From assembly GCF_011378905.1 (NCBI RefSeq), contig NZ_WTPY01000011.1:61318-125317 (forward strand): DNA of 64,000 bases. Direction: 5' to 3'. This document shows, one piece after another, positions 9,584-19,383 of the stretch (its first letter is position 1; every line of letters begins with the position of its first letter). The translations under genes and the position numbers were made by a program. The notes below the pieces were generated by a model. It ran no database searches. It was not told where the DNA came from and saw nothing but the letters and a program-made list of their open reading frames with translations. The DNA comes from Paraglaciecola sp. 20A4 (lineage in GTDB: Bacteria > Pseudomonadota > Gammaproteobacteria > Enterobacterales > Alteromonadaceae).

Positions 9584-10580
9584 TAAACTATCTATTCCCC
9601 TTTGACAACCGCGTTTGTGTTGAATTTCCAGTAACCAAATAACGGTTAGCCAAAACCTGATCTATTTACTGAGTATACCTACAATGAGTGAGTTGACCAT
9701 TTAGTATGCATTAACACTTGAAAAAGTATTGATACGTTAATCCGCACATTGATGCAGGTATTTGTGACACCTGTGGCTTTTCATCCTCACAACAACGGTC
9801 GCATACTGTCGATGAACGCTATGTATTCAACGGATTATAAAACACATAATAAGTTAATGTTTTAGGATTAATTAACTGGTCCCGTTATCGTAATGGACTA
9901 TTTTTACCGCCTTGGCGATCAACACCTGAGGGCACTTGTCGTTATTTTTCGACTTCGGATTGACCGTCAAGACAAGGCTTTATGCCAGAAACTGTTTCTC
10001 TGCATACTCGTGGACTGTGGTTATCACATTGCTCACAAAATTTAGCGCAGTGGTCCGCTGGCAATCTGCTTTAACAATGGCAATTGAAACCATATCCTCA
10101 ACACTCGCACCCATTTGTTTCTAAACGGATCGTCTATAGTCATTGCCCGAGTCATAATCATTCCCAAGTTTAGATAATTAATAAGGCTATTGGTCTTAAT
10201 TCAGATCATGTAAGCGCATTTAACCGTTGAATGCAGGGTTATCAAGCAGTAGTTGAATTACGCTGCAAGTAGTTGACCGAATTTTAAATAAAATGCGGCG
10301 CAAAGCAGTCCCTTACAAGCAATAAATATTGCATATTCATTGCGCTGATAGAATTGAATGATAGACATTCTAAACAGACTTATTAAGATACAACTAGAGA
10401 AGCTAGGATGCTGTGTCTCGGATACCTTTGTGTATTGATTCTTTTCTAACTTGAAATGTGTACAAATAACGACGATATAATCTGACAACATCAACTAAGG
10501 TGCAAACTCACCATCTTTAATCGTGTCAGCTATTTTATCATTTTATTGTAGAGTGAGTTAATAAGCGGCTTGGTAATTGA
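9584..10580. other. 1-kb gene-poor stretch upstream of the TPR gene
   Basis: No ORF here looks like a genuine gene. On the minus strand between about 9870 and 10180 there is weakly protein-like translation in pieces (for example ASVEDMVSIAIVKADCQR) interrupted by stop codons, which could be a heavily decayed gene. The short ORFs at 9936-10124 (plus) and 10258-10494 (minus) lack ribosome binding sites and domains. The promoter of the TPR gene must lie at the right end. Confidence 0.4.
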
Positions 10581-13580
10581 ATGCGTATGAACGGAAAACG
10601 TAGTAGTCAATTTAAAATGTTAGTTAAGCGTGAGCAGCAAACAAATGTATGGATGCAATGTTCACCCCAGATCACAAGAACCATACTATTTGCCTTACTC
10701 GTTACAGTTTTTCCTGTAACCGTATGTTCCGCTCAAAGTGAGCAAGATGTAACTACATCCACAACACTCGGGCAATCCGGCAGTTCGTGGTATGTAAAAG
10801 GCGAATACGACAAAGCTATAGAATACTTTGAACAAGCACTTGCCAGTAACGTTGAAACCTATGGTAAAGCACATCCTAATGTCGCAACGCTCCACAATAA
10901 CCTAGCGCTGGCATGGAAGGCGAAAGGCCAATATGACAAAGCAATTTATTATTATGAGTTAGCTCTCGCCAACAATCTCGAATATTTTGGTAAAGATCAT
11001 CGAGAAGTTGCTTCAATACGCAGCAATTTAGGCTTGGTCTGGTATGCCAAAGGACAATATGATAAAGCAATTGATTATTATGAATTAGCGCTCGCTAGTA
11101 GCCTTATTAATGTAGAGCAAAATCACTCGTTCGTGGCCACTATACGCAGCAATATAGGACTGGTTTTACAAGCTAAGGGCGAGTATGACAAAGCCATTCA
11201 CAACTTTGAATTAGCCCTTGAAGATGGCGTTGCTACTTATGGCGAAGACCATCCATCTGTGGCCATTAGGCGCAGTAATTTAGGCAGTGCTTGGGAAGCT
11301 AAAGGCCAGTATCAAAAAGCGTTAACGTATTACGAACTCGCACTTAAAAGTGGTATCGCAAACCTTGGTGAAGACCATCCAACAGTGGCCACTCGGCGCA
11401 ACAAACTAGGAAGTGCATGGCAAACACTTGGTCAATATGGCAAAGCAATTCACTATTACCAGTTAGCGCTAACCAGCAGTATTCGTTCCGTCGGGGAGAA
11501 TCATCCCTCGGTCGCGATAATACGGAATAGCTTAGGCAGTGCCTGGGAAGCAAAAGGCGAGTATAACAAAGCGATTGAACAGTACGAAAAAGCCCTTGTT
11601 ATCAACGTGCGTACTTTTGGTAAAAACCATCCCGATGTAGCGAATACACGTAGACAACTGGGTCGCGCTTGGCAAGAAAAGGGCCAGTATAAAAAAGCCT
11701 TGGACTATTATGAGCAAGCTTTGGCAAGTGATATTAAAACGTTTGGTGTGGAACATCCCAATGTAGCAGTTTCACGCAGGCTACTTGGTAGTCTGTGGCA
11801 GGCAAAAGGTCAATACGATAAAGCGATTGAATTTTATGAGCTCGCACTATCTTCTAGCCTGTTAACATTCAGTGATAGCCACCCTGACGTGGCAAGCATT
11901 CGCCGTCAGCTCGGCAGCGCATGGCAAGAAAAAGGCCAATATGAAGTCGCTTTAGCGTATTACGAACAGGCCTTAGCAAGTGATAGACAAATTTTTGCAG
12001 AGCAACACCCAAATGTAGCTGCTACACAAAGCTTGTTGGGCAGTCTATGGCAGGCAAAAGGTCAGTACGATAAAGCGATTGAATTTTATGATCTGTCTCT
12101 TGCAAGTAGTCTTACAACCTTTGGCGATAGCCATCCTGACGTAGCAAGCACACGTAGACAGCTTGGTAGCGTTTGGCAAGAAAAAGGTCAATATGACAAA
12201 GCGATGGAATACTATACGCAGGCACTGGCAAGTGTTATTCAAACCTTTGGTGAAGAACATCCAGATGTAGCGCGCACTCGCAGGCTACTTGGTAGTCTAT
12301 GGCAAGTACAAGGTCAATATCAAAAAGCAGTCGAATATTATGAACTTGCGCTTGAGCAAGCGCTACTTATCTTTGGTGAAGATCATCCTGATGTTGCAAA
12401 AATTCGTAATAATTTAGGCAGTGCATGGCAGGCTCAAGGTCAATACGATAAAGCCAGAGAGTATTATGAATTAGCAATACAAGGTGCCCGACGATCCTTG
12501 GGCGAAGAGCACCCTATTGTAGCGACCACGCGAAGTCATATTGGTAGCCTTTGGTTGGCTAAAGGTCAATACGATAAAGCTTTTGAATTTTATGAACAGG
12601 CATTAGCCAGCAATATAAAAATATTAGGGGAGGATCATCCAGATGTGGCTGAAACACGCAGTAGTCTCGGCCGGATATTAAAAGCCAAAGGTCAATACGC
12701 TGAAGCCATTACCTATTACGAGCAAGCGCTTAATAGTGGTATCAGAACCTTAGGTGAAGATCACCCTTCAGTTGCTATCAGGCGTAGTAATTTAGGCAGT
12801 TTGTGGGCGGCTCAAGGACAATACGATAAAGCCATCGAATATTATCAGTTAGCCCTTGCCAGTGGGATCAAAACCTTTGGTGAAGATCACCCTTCGGTCG
12901 CAATTAGGCGCAGTAATTTAGGCAGTGCATGGGAATCATTAGGTGAATACGACAAAGCGATTGAATATTATACGTTAGCCCTTGAAGGAGGCATTAAGAA
13001 CTTTGGTGAAAACCATCCTTCGGTGGCAAAAAGGCGCAGTAATTTAGGAAGTGTATTCAAATCATTAGGCCAATATGATAAAGCCATTGAATATTATGAG
13101 CAGGCATTAAAAAGTGGCATTTTAACGCTTGGTAAAGACCATCCATCTGTTGCTATTAGGCAGAACAATTTAGGTAATTCATGGCAAGCTAAAGGTGATT
13201 ACGACAAAGCCATTGAATATTATCAACGCGCTTTAAAGACATACATCTCATCCGTGGGTGAGGATCATCCTAATGTGGCCACCACACGCAGTAATTTAGG
13301 TAGCGCATGGCAAGCGAAAGGAGAATACGATAAGGCGATTGAGTATTATGAGTTAGCCTTGGAAAATAGTCTCGATAACTTTGGTCAAAATCATCCGTCT
13401 GTTGCGACAACTCGTTCTAACTTGGGCAGTGCGTGGCAGGCAAAAGGACGATATAAAAAAGCCCTTAAATATTATCAATTAGCCTTAAAAACGGGGCTCG
13501 AAATCTATGCGAAAGACCATCCTTTCATAACGGCAACACGCAATAATATAGACATTGCAAAGGACGCTCGCTGGCAGTAA
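10581..13580 (+). CDS. Giant tetratricopeptide repeat protein, kinesin-light-chain type, exported
   Basis: A 999-residue protein. After a charged N-terminal stretch comes a signal-like segment (ILFALLVTVFPVTVCSAQS, about residues 35-53), so export to the periplasm is likely; internal Met25 (10653) would give a more conventional signal peptide. Almost all of the rest is 22 copies of a 42-residue TPR of the kinesin-light-chain type, with consensus G-x-A-W-x-A-K-G-x-Y-D-K-A-I-E-Y-Y and a conserved G-E-D-H-P-x-V-A linker. TPR solenoids bind peptides or proteins; no catalytic domain is attached. The gene is monocistronic and ends at a strong bidirectional terminator. The partner is unknown. Confidence 0.9.
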   Translation: MRMNGKRSSQFKMLVKREQQTNVWMQCSPQITRTILFALLVTVFPVTVCSAQSEQDVTTSTTLGQSGSSWYVKGEYDKAIEYFEQALASNVETYGKAHPNVATLHNNLALAWKAKGQYDKAIYYYELALANNLEYFGKDHREVASIRSNLGLVWYAKGQYDKAIDYYELALASSLINVEQNHSFVATIRSNIGLVLQAKGEYDKAIHNFELALEDGVATYGEDHPSVAIRRSNLGSAWEAKGQYQKALTYYELALKSGIANLGEDHPTVATRRNKLGSAWQTLGQYGKAIHYYQLALTSSIRSVGENHPSVAIIRNSLGSAWEAKGEYNKAIEQYEKALVINVRTFGKNHPDVANTRRQLGRAWQEKGQYKKALDYYEQALASDIKTFGVEHPNVAVSRRLLGSLWQAKGQYDKAIEFYELALSSSLLTFSDSHPDVASIRRQLGSAWQEKGQYEVALAYYEQALASDRQIFAEQHPNVAATQSLLGSLWQAKGQYDKAIEFYDLSLASSLTTFGDSHPDVASTRRQLGSVWQEKGQYDKAMEYYTQALASVIQTFGEEHPDVARTRRLLGSLWQVQGQYQKAVEYYELALEQALLIFGEDHPDVAKIRNNLGSAWQAQGQYDKAREYYELAIQGARRSLGEEHPIVATTRSHIGSLWLAKGQYDKAFEFYEQALASNIKILGEDHPDVAETRSSLGRILKAKGQYAEAITYYEQALNSGIRTLGEDHPSVAIRRSNLGSLWAAQGQYDKAIEYYQLALASGIKTFGEDHPSVAIRRSNLGSAWESLGEYDKAIEYYTLALEGGIKNFGENHPSVAKRRSNLGSVFKSLGQYDKAIEYYEQALKSGILTLGKDHPSVAIRQNNLGNSWQAKGDYDKAIEYYQRALKTYISSVGEDHPNVATTRSNLGSAWQAKGEYDKAIEYYELALENSLDNFGQNHPSVATTRSNLGSAWQAKGRYKKALKYYQLALKTGLEIYAKDHPFITATRNNIDIAKDARWQ
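10776..13550 (+). repeat. 22 tandem 126-bp units encoding 42-residue TPRs
   Basis: The D/N/E-H-P (or degenerate DHRE, NHSF) linker recurs every 42 codons 22 times. Neighbouring units share long near-identical DNA stretches (for example around CAATACGATAAAGC), so the array should be prone to unit gain or loss by recombination. Boundaries are approximate. Confidence 0.85.
11649..12404 (+). repeat. Three 252-bp higher-order units inside the TPR array
   Basis: The pair RRQLGxxWQEKGQY ... LLGSLWQxxGQY occurs three times with starts at 11649, 11901 and 12153, exactly 252 bp (two TPRs) apart. The alternating WQEKGQY/LWQAKGQY pattern is not seen elsewhere in the array, which indicates expansion by duplication of a two-repeat unit. 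Confidence 0.75.
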
Positions 13581-13642
13581 TACCAAGCATTGATGCTGCT
13601 TTATAAACTAAATAGTGAATAACATTAAGGCTATAATTAACG

Positions 13643-13675
13643 CAAAAAATAACCGGCTAATGCCGGTTATTTTTA
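13643..13675. terminator. Bidirectional intrinsic terminator
   Basis: The stem AAAATAACCGGC / GCCGGTTATTTT with loop TAAT is flanked by A and T runs, so it works in both directions. It lies between the convergent TPR gene (plus) and TonB receptor gene (minus). Confidence 0.85.
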
Positions 13676-13733
13676 CGCTAACAAATTTAAATCGCTCCTA
13701 TTTACTCAAGACTAAATGGGAGCGACCCATCGA

Positions 13734-16376
13734 TTAAAAACGCTTATGTAAAGTTACGCCGAAGGTAGCCGGATCAGATATATAGGCATTGAGTTTGCCT
13801 TCTTGTAAAGGGGTGTTGAAATCTATGTGATTAAGATATTCCTCGTCCAATACATTACGTCCCCAAAAGACCAGGTCCATATCGTATTTCTCGAAGTTCA
13901 TGAAAAAGCGTAGGTTAAGCAAGTTGTATGAATCTTGAACCGCAAATGGGTCGTTACTACCATCCAATACGACATCACCCGTGTAGCTAAATTCGGCTAA
14001 CACATAAGCGTTGATATCATCTCGAATAGTGAAATCTTTCTTGACCTTAATCATCGCATAATCTTCAGGTTCACCACCTGGTCTATCACCTGAACGATCA
14101 CAATATGGATTCGGAGCAGCCGGATCGGTACTTTCTTGCCCCGGATCTGCTATACCCGTATGCCAGGTATATGCAGTCCAGCAATTTCCTCGCATAAAGT
14201 TATCGTATTCAGCATTGACACGAGCGTACACAAAATCAACTTGAACTGTGTCCGTGGGTAACCACGTTAGCTCAACTTCCAAACCTGAGGTCTTATAATC
14301 ACCGGCATTTTGCAAGTTAAAGCCAGTTCCCGTAAACGTGCTGGCTTGTATATCGTCGACTATCGTTGAGTGAACAGCAACATTGACCCGCAAATCGTGT
14401 TCAATAAAGTCTTTCTTAAGGCCTAGTTCGAAAGCGCGTGATGTTTCGGCCCCAAAAATAGGATCGAACCCCTCTGATATCCTATCTGTATTCGTTCCAC
14501 CGGACTTATATCCAGTACCGTACGACGCATAAAGCAGGGTATTACGGTCTGGGAAATAGCTCAATTTCACCGTCCCAGTTACTTGATCATCGCTTAACGA
14601 ATCTGAAATATCTGATCTATCGGCTGTAATGGCACCAAGAGGGTTAAACCCCCACCCAACACGTTGAAATGGCGTTAATGCAGCAAGAGCAGCCTGCCCT
14701 TCAGGGCTAGTAATATCAATAGTGTTTGTTTGGATCCCCGTCAAAACATTTCCAGCAGCAGCAGCCCCATACAGTAATGTACCTGGAACAATTGAGGTCG
14801 GATTCTGAGGATCACCCACAGAAGAGAAAAACGTAGGGAACGCGGAATTGTCTGCTAAATTTTCAGTAAAAACCGTTGACAGGTCTTTGCTTTCATCGGT
14901 GTAGCGCAAACCAGCTGTGAGAGTGAATTTTTCGGTTAATCGATAATCAACCTGTCCAAAAATAGCGTAACTTTCGTGTGTTTGTTTGGCAATGTGGTCA
15001 AAGGCCGAAAAAGCAGGCGCCGGTGCAGCAGAAGGAGCTATAAGCCCGTTCGTTGCAACACTTAAGGTATCGATGCCAGCAAGTAAGTCATTAAACGCGC
15101 CTTGAGAGAAGCCAGACAGAAAAAAATCATTGAATTGCTCGCCCGTGTACAAGCTATAATCTAAATCTAAATTCTGGTGGAAATAGTAAGCGCCGAGTAT
15201 GCCCGACATATTTTCAGAGTTGTAATCAATGCGTAATTCTTGCGAAAAAGAGCGCTGTTGTGAATCATTGCGCGTGCCAAACAAATCGGCATCGGTGAAG
15301 TCACTATCAATATTATCAACAGAGTCAAAGTTGCGATAAGCAGATATAGAAACCAGCGTGTATTGTTTATCAATATTCCAATTAATCTCAGCTGACAAAC
15401 CACGGTCTTTCATGCTGGACTCAGGTAGAAACGAAAGCGCAACCTCTCGCTCAAAAAAATCATCACCATCAAATATAGTAGCGTTAAATGGCGCCTGTGA
15501 TAGCAAACTATCCGAACCAAACTTACCTTCAATTCCGGATGCTTCGGCATTACTTAACTGCACTGGTGCAGCACAGCAAACTTCATCTATCTGTGAATAA
15601 TCAGCAATAATTCGAACGGATAAATCATTGCTGGGTGTGTATAAGGCTTGAACCCTGCCGCCCCAACGATCTCTATCATTTATTACGTCATCACCATAGT
15701 TAACATCACTAACAAAGCCGTCACGCTGACTACCAAAACCGGTAAAACGAAAAGCAAGGACATTATCAATGGCAGAAATTGATGCAGCACCTGAATAATT
15801 CACTAACCCGTAATTACCGATTGTTGCTTCAACAAAATTATTAGTACCGCTATGATCAGGGGCTACACTACGGATTAACATCGCGCCTGAAGGGGTATTT
15901 TTACCAAACAAAGTACCTTGAGGACCACGTAGCACTTCTACCGCTTCAATATCGACGAGATTGTTGACCATAGAACTCTGGCGAGCACGATAAACCCCAT
16001 CAACATAAAGCCCCACAGACGACTCTAAACCAAAGTTCTGTGAAGACGTACCAATCCCGCGTATTGAAAAGCTCGAATTAGTCACATTCTGAGTTTGAAA
16101 TGCTGATGAAGCCGGCACACTGGCCGTAACATCAAACATGTCCTGTAGCACAGCCTCAGTCATCTGTTTACCGGAAATTGCCGTAACAGACACAGGCACG
16201 GCTTGCATATTCTGTTTTCGTTTTTGCGCTTTAACCGTAATCGTTTCCAGACGCAGAGTTTCTACTTCTTCTTCGATTTCCTGAGCACAAACAATGGGGA
16301 TCGTAAGACCCAAAGAAAGTGTTACCAATACCGCAATCGGGTTTCTTATAAATTTAGGCGTTGCTGTTTTATCCAT
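13734..16376 (-). CDS. TonB-dependent outer-membrane receptor
   Basis: An 880-residue receptor. The start at 16376 (MDKTATPKF) is preferred over the upstream frame because AGGAAAAGGA lies just before it and it gives a proper signal peptide (IAVLVTLSLGLTIPIVCAQ). A TonB-box-like ETITVKAQKRKQ precedes the plug domain (PVSVTAISG, RGIGTSSQNF, EVLRGPQGTLFGKNTPSGA). The beta-barrel follows and ends in the aromatic terminal residue of outer-membrane proteins (LHKRF). It imports an unknown ligand with TonB energy; the plug resembles the broad class used by Alteromonadales for organic substrates. No Fur-like site or metabolic genes adjoin it, so the ligand cannot be inferred. Confidence 0.92.
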   Translation of the reverse strand: MDKTATPKFIRNPIAVLVTLSLGLTIPIVCAQEIEEEVETLRLETITVKAQKRKQNMQAVPVSVTAISGKQMTEAVLQDMFDVTASVPASSAFQTQNVTNSSFSIRGIGTSSQNFGLESSVGLYVDGVYRARQSSMVNNLVDIEAVEVLRGPQGTLFGKNTPSGAMLIRSVAPDHSGTNNFVEATIGNYGLVNYSGAASISAIDNVLAFRFTGFGSQRDGFVSDVNYGDDVINDRDRWGGRVQALYTPSNDLSVRIIADYSQIDEVCCAAPVQLSNAEASGIEGKFGSDSLLSQAPFNATIFDGDDFFEREVALSFLPESSMKDRGLSAEINWNIDKQYTLVSISAYRNFDSVDNIDSDFTDADLFGTRNDSQQRSFSQELRIDYNSENMSGILGAYYFHQNLDLDYSLYTGEQFNDFFLSGFSQGAFNDLLAGIDTLSVATNGLIAPSAAPAPAFSAFDHIAKQTHESYAIFGQVDYRLTEKFTLTAGLRYTDESKDLSTVFTENLADNSAFPTFFSSVGDPQNPTSIVPGTLLYGAAAAGNVLTGIQTNTIDITSPEGQAALAALTPFQRVGWGFNPLGAITADRSDISDSLSDDQVTGTVKLSYFPDRNTLLYASYGTGYKSGGTNTDRISEGFDPIFGAETSRAFELGLKKDFIEHDLRVNVAVHSTIVDDIQASTFTGTGFNLQNAGDYKTSGLEVELTWLPTDTVQVDFVYARVNAEYDNFMRGNCWTAYTWHTGIADPGQESTDPAAPNPYCDRSGDRPGGEPEDYAMIKVKKDFTIRDDINAYVLAEFSYTGDVVLDGSNDPFAVQDSYNLLNLRFFMNFEKYDMDLVFWGRNVLDEEYLNHIDFNTPLQEGKLNAYISDPATFGVTLHKRF

Positions 16377-16470
16377 GTGTGTGTCCTTTTCCTGGCAGTT
16401 TATCGTTTTAAAATGATTTTTCGTTTGAGTTTTAGCTGACTGTTGCATGCGCACTAGACTCCACACACAT

Positions 16471-16752
16471 TTACCAGCGTTTTCTATTCAAAAAACCTAA
16501 GGCTGCATGTTTATAGTTCTGAGTTGAATCATTCAGATAAAGCAAACATAGTTGCCTGAAAATCCGCTTTCCAATCATTATCACGGATAGGAAGACTGTT
16601 ATTACGACATCGAAATAGTCAAATTTTTTGGTAGTATTGGAGTGTATTAAGGCGTTCAGCACAAAACAGGGGATGAGCAATATATTTAAACTATAAAGCT
16701 CGATCTGGCGGAATAGCCCCAAAGGTGCATTTAACGAGGTTTTAAATTGCAT
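16471..16752 (-). CDS. Small hypothetical membrane protein
   Basis: 93 residues with two hydrophobic stretches (about 18-35 and 47-62). AAGGA stands 7 bases before the ATG, which is the main support for it being translated. No family is recognised. It ends 94 bp before the TonB receptor start on the same strand and could be co-transcribed. It could also be a chance ORF. Confidence 0.4.
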   Translation of the reverse strand: MQFKTSLNAPLGLFRQIELYSLNILLIPCFVLNALIHSNTTKKFDYFDVVITVFLSVIMIGKRIFRQLCLLYLNDSTQNYKHAALGFLNRKRW

Positions 16753-17047
16753 GCTGTTATCCTTAACAATCCGTATTAAGCGAAGTCAATAACACCTGTA
16801 GCTCTCGTGGCATTAACGTTTGTAATGTATGTCCGACGCTTTAAAATACCTTGAACATCAAATTTCACATAGATAAAAATAGCTTTCAAATAACGCTAAA
16901 GAATAACCTACAAGCGACTAAGGTAATACCTTTCATCAATAGAGACTAGTGGTATAAAATCCCCTAACCTAACCTCTCTTGGGCAACCTTCCTTCTTGCG
17001 CCTATCATTTGATTGGTTTCTATACGACAGATAGATTTAAATCTAGG

Positions 17048-17821
17048 TTACTTTATAGCAACTGGATTTAGTGTATGCAATGACAAGCTGATTGGATAAT
17101 GATCGGAAGAGTGAATATTCGTATGCACATGGGCGTTCACAACCTCTAATCCTCGAAAATAGATATGGTCAAGGTGCTGAAATAAATGATTGATCCTTGG
17201 CTTACGATCCATCCTTACTTCGTTTAACGAAAACGATCTTGCTAACTGATTAAAGTAGCGCAACCTTTTTCCATTCCATGTATTAAAGTCACCCGCTAAC
17301 AATATGGGTCCATCATGATTTTCCAGCATGTGGAATACTTGGTTCAGGTGTGTACTAAACTTATCAAAAGAAACAAAATTAATAATGTGAGAGTTTACCA
17401 CCAGCAGCGACTGCCCTAAGGTCGGCAATGGATATACCGTTGCTAACAACATTTTTTTTGTCTGTGAAAGAGGCTCACTAGGCTTCGACACCGAAAAATA
17501 ATGTTGCTGCGCCGCAACAGTTGAGCCCGTTTTAACGCCCGTTTCAATATTCGTTTTCACGTTCTTAAAACTACGCGCCATCATCCATTGATGCTGCAAC
17601 GACTTTTTGAAGTCGACATCATAAGGTGAATTTAATATCGCTTCTTGTAAAAGGATTAAATCTTTGTCACTAGACAGAGATTTGAAATCCTCTAACCAAC
17701 CCTTTTTTTTGCATTTAAACACATTCCATAGCAAAAGCTCAATGTTCGGGCCCATCACTTGGTTGGGTGCATGCCCCATTATTTTCAAGGACTCCAATGG
17801 ACTGTAACGACTCTTAAGCAT
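17048..17821 (-). CDS. Endonuclease/exonuclease/phosphatase (EEP) family protein, YbhP-like
   Basis: A 257-residue protein with the EEP catalytic blocks in order: LLWNVFK (Asn), DLILLQEA (metal-binding Glu), VVNSHIINF, LLAGDFNTWNGKR (Asp and Asn), and the final SDHYPISL (Asp-His). The ATG at 17821 is chosen over an upstream in-frame TTG. The family includes nucleases and lipid or sugar phosphatases. It lies 59 bp downstream of the cardiolipin synthase gene on the same strand; in E. coli the homologous pair ybhP and clsB also sits together, which suggests a role linked to phospholipids. The substrate is unknown. Confidence 0.85.
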   Translation of the reverse strand: MLKSRYSPLESLKIMGHAPNQVMGPNIELLLWNVFKCKKKGWLEDFKSLSSDKDLILLQEAILNSPYDVDFKKSLQHQWMMARSFKNVKTNIETGVKTGSTVAAQQHYFSVSKPSEPLSQTKKMLLATVYPLPTLGQSLLVVNSHIINFVSFDKFSTHLNQVFHMLENHDGPILLAGDFNTWNGKRLRYFNQLARSFSLNEVRMDRKPRINHLFQHLDHIYFRGLEVVNAHVHTNIHSSDHYPISLSLHTLNPVAIK

Positions 17822-17880
17822 GACTATATTGGCCTTTAGCAAACAAGATTATAAACAGATCTAATAGCTTACTAACCCTA

Positions 17881-19344
17881 TCAAAGATAAGGTGAAAACA
17901 ACCGGAACAAATTATTACGAACCTTCTTATAGATGGATAGATTGCTAATTTCCTGCTGTGTAACCGGTAGCGAATTTTGCTTTTTAGAGAGAAAAAAAGC
18001 ACTCAATTTGGCATTAAGTTGGCTATCAAAACATTCTAAATTGATTTCAAAATTGAATTCCAAACTTCTGGCATCCCAGTTAGTAGAACCGACAAATGAC
18101 CAAATATCATCAATAACAACAATTTTACTGTGATCAAATGGCCTTTTATTTTTATAAATTTTTACACCATGCTCAATTATGCGCGAGAAATTTGCTTCCA
18201 TCACCCAATCCACAAAAGGAATGTTACTGTGTTCAGGTACAATTATCTCCACTGATACGCCACGTAAGGCCGCAGCGTGTAAATACGTCATTAAAGTTTG
18301 GTCAGGTATAAAGTAAGGGGTCATAATTTTCACACTTGTTTGTGCGCAAACGAGTGCATTAATCAAGGTCCACCGTATTTTATTGTGGTCTTCATCGGGA
18401 CCATCTTGAATAACGCGAGCGACAACAGTTTTATTGCTGGTTTGGGCCATTGGATTTTGCACGAACAAAGGAAATTCAATTAATTCTCCTGTCGCAAAAA
18501 ACCAATCTTCGACAAATACCTGACTAATCTGATCAATCACCGGACCGGTCACTTTAAAGTGAATATCATCAATGGGGTGTTCTGCCGATTCCACCTCATT
18601 TTCTTTACTTATATTCATTCCGCCGACATAGGCTACGTCACCATCCACACAAAGTATTTTTCGGTGGTTTCGTAAATTTATAAAGCGAATACTAGTAAGC
18701 GAAATTGCAGGTAAAAAACGAGCTGTCTTCACCCCTAGTTTTTTTAACGCTCTGTCTGATTTATGCCAGCTGTATCCAATGCCTACCCCATCCAATAAAA
18801 CGTTAACGATAACACCTCGTTGATGCGCATCAGACAAGGCATTTACAAATTTTCGTCCAAGTGAGTCGCAGTCAAATATGTAACTCGATAAAACAATATA
18901 GCGTTTAGCCGCATCAATTGATTGAATCATTTCTGGGTAAGCCATATCACCATTAATAAGTGGTTCAATGCTATTATCTGTAACATAGTTAACAGGGTGA
19001 ATAGTGTGCCCCGCTATTATTGCCGGTTGCCAATGAGTCGGCAGATGAGATATTTTATTGGGTTTATCTGGAGAGCGAAAATCCTGCTTAAGTGTTTGAG
19101 GATGCTTTTTCTGCGCTGAGCGCTTAATACGATTTATCCCAAACAGCCAATAAAATAAGCTGCCTACGACGGGCGAAAAGATAGCCAAGCCAATCCACGC
19201 TAACGATGTACGTTCATTTTCTTTGAACAGAAGTACATGTAAGGATGTCATAATGGACAAGCCAATATGCAAAACAACTATGATGGTTACCCAATGGATG
19301 TAAATCCATTCGACCCATTGTTCAAATATTTGCATAAAATCCAA
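17881..19344 (-). CDS. cls: Cardiolipin synthase (phospholipase D superfamily)
   Basis: 487 residues: two N-terminal membrane segments (about 15-35 and 42-65, the latter LAWIGLAIFSPVVGSLFYWL), then two PLD catalytic HKD motifs, HRKILCVDGD (near 228) and HSKIVVIDD (near 409). Each carries the His, Lys and Asp needed to transfer phosphatidyl groups. The enzyme condenses phosphatidylglycerol molecules into cardiolipin at the inner membrane. The two membrane spans resemble ClsA-type enzymes, while the EEP-family neighbour resembles the clsB locus. It is divergent from the small membrane protein gene, with only 39 bp between the starts, so the promoters overlap. Confidence 0.93.
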   Translation of the reverse strand: MDFMQIFEQWVEWIYIHWVTIIVVLHIGLSIMTSLHVLLFKENERTSLAWIGLAIFSPVVGSLFYWLFGINRIKRSAQKKHPQTLKQDFRSPDKPNKISHLPTHWQPAIIAGHTIHPVNYVTDNSIEPLINGDMAYPEMIQSIDAAKRYIVLSSYIFDCDSLGRKFVNALSDAHQRGVIVNVLLDGVGIGYSWHKSDRALKKLGVKTARFLPAISLTSIRFINLRNHRKILCVDGDVAYVGGMNISKENEVESAEHPIDDIHFKVTGPVIDQISQVFVEDWFFATGELIEFPLFVQNPMAQTSNKTVVARVIQDGPDEDHNKIRWTLINALVCAQTSVKIMTPYFIPDQTLMTYLHAAALRGVSVEIIVPEHSNIPFVDWVMEANFSRIIEHGVKIYKNKRPFDHSKIVVIDDIWSFVGSTNWDARSLEFNFEINLECFDSQLNAKLSAFFLSKKQNSLPVTQQEISNLSIYKKVRNNLFRLFSPYL

Positions 19345-19383
19345 CTCAAATAATGCGCATGTAAATCAATTTCGGAAAACAAA

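Noticed and set aside
9936..10124. 62-codon plus-strand ORF
   Set aside because: No ribosome binding site; the opposite strand gives more protein-like but broken translation, so this frame is probably meaningless.
10258..10494. 78-codon minus-strand ORF in the gap before the TPR gene
   Set aside because: No ribosome binding site, no domain, unusual composition with many Cys and Phe; likely chance.
10776..13550. Regular 126-bp repeats considered as a CRISPR-like or non-coding tandem array
   Set aside because: The repeats are in frame throughout a 999-codon ORF and encode clear TPR motifs; there are no conserved short repeats with unique spacers.
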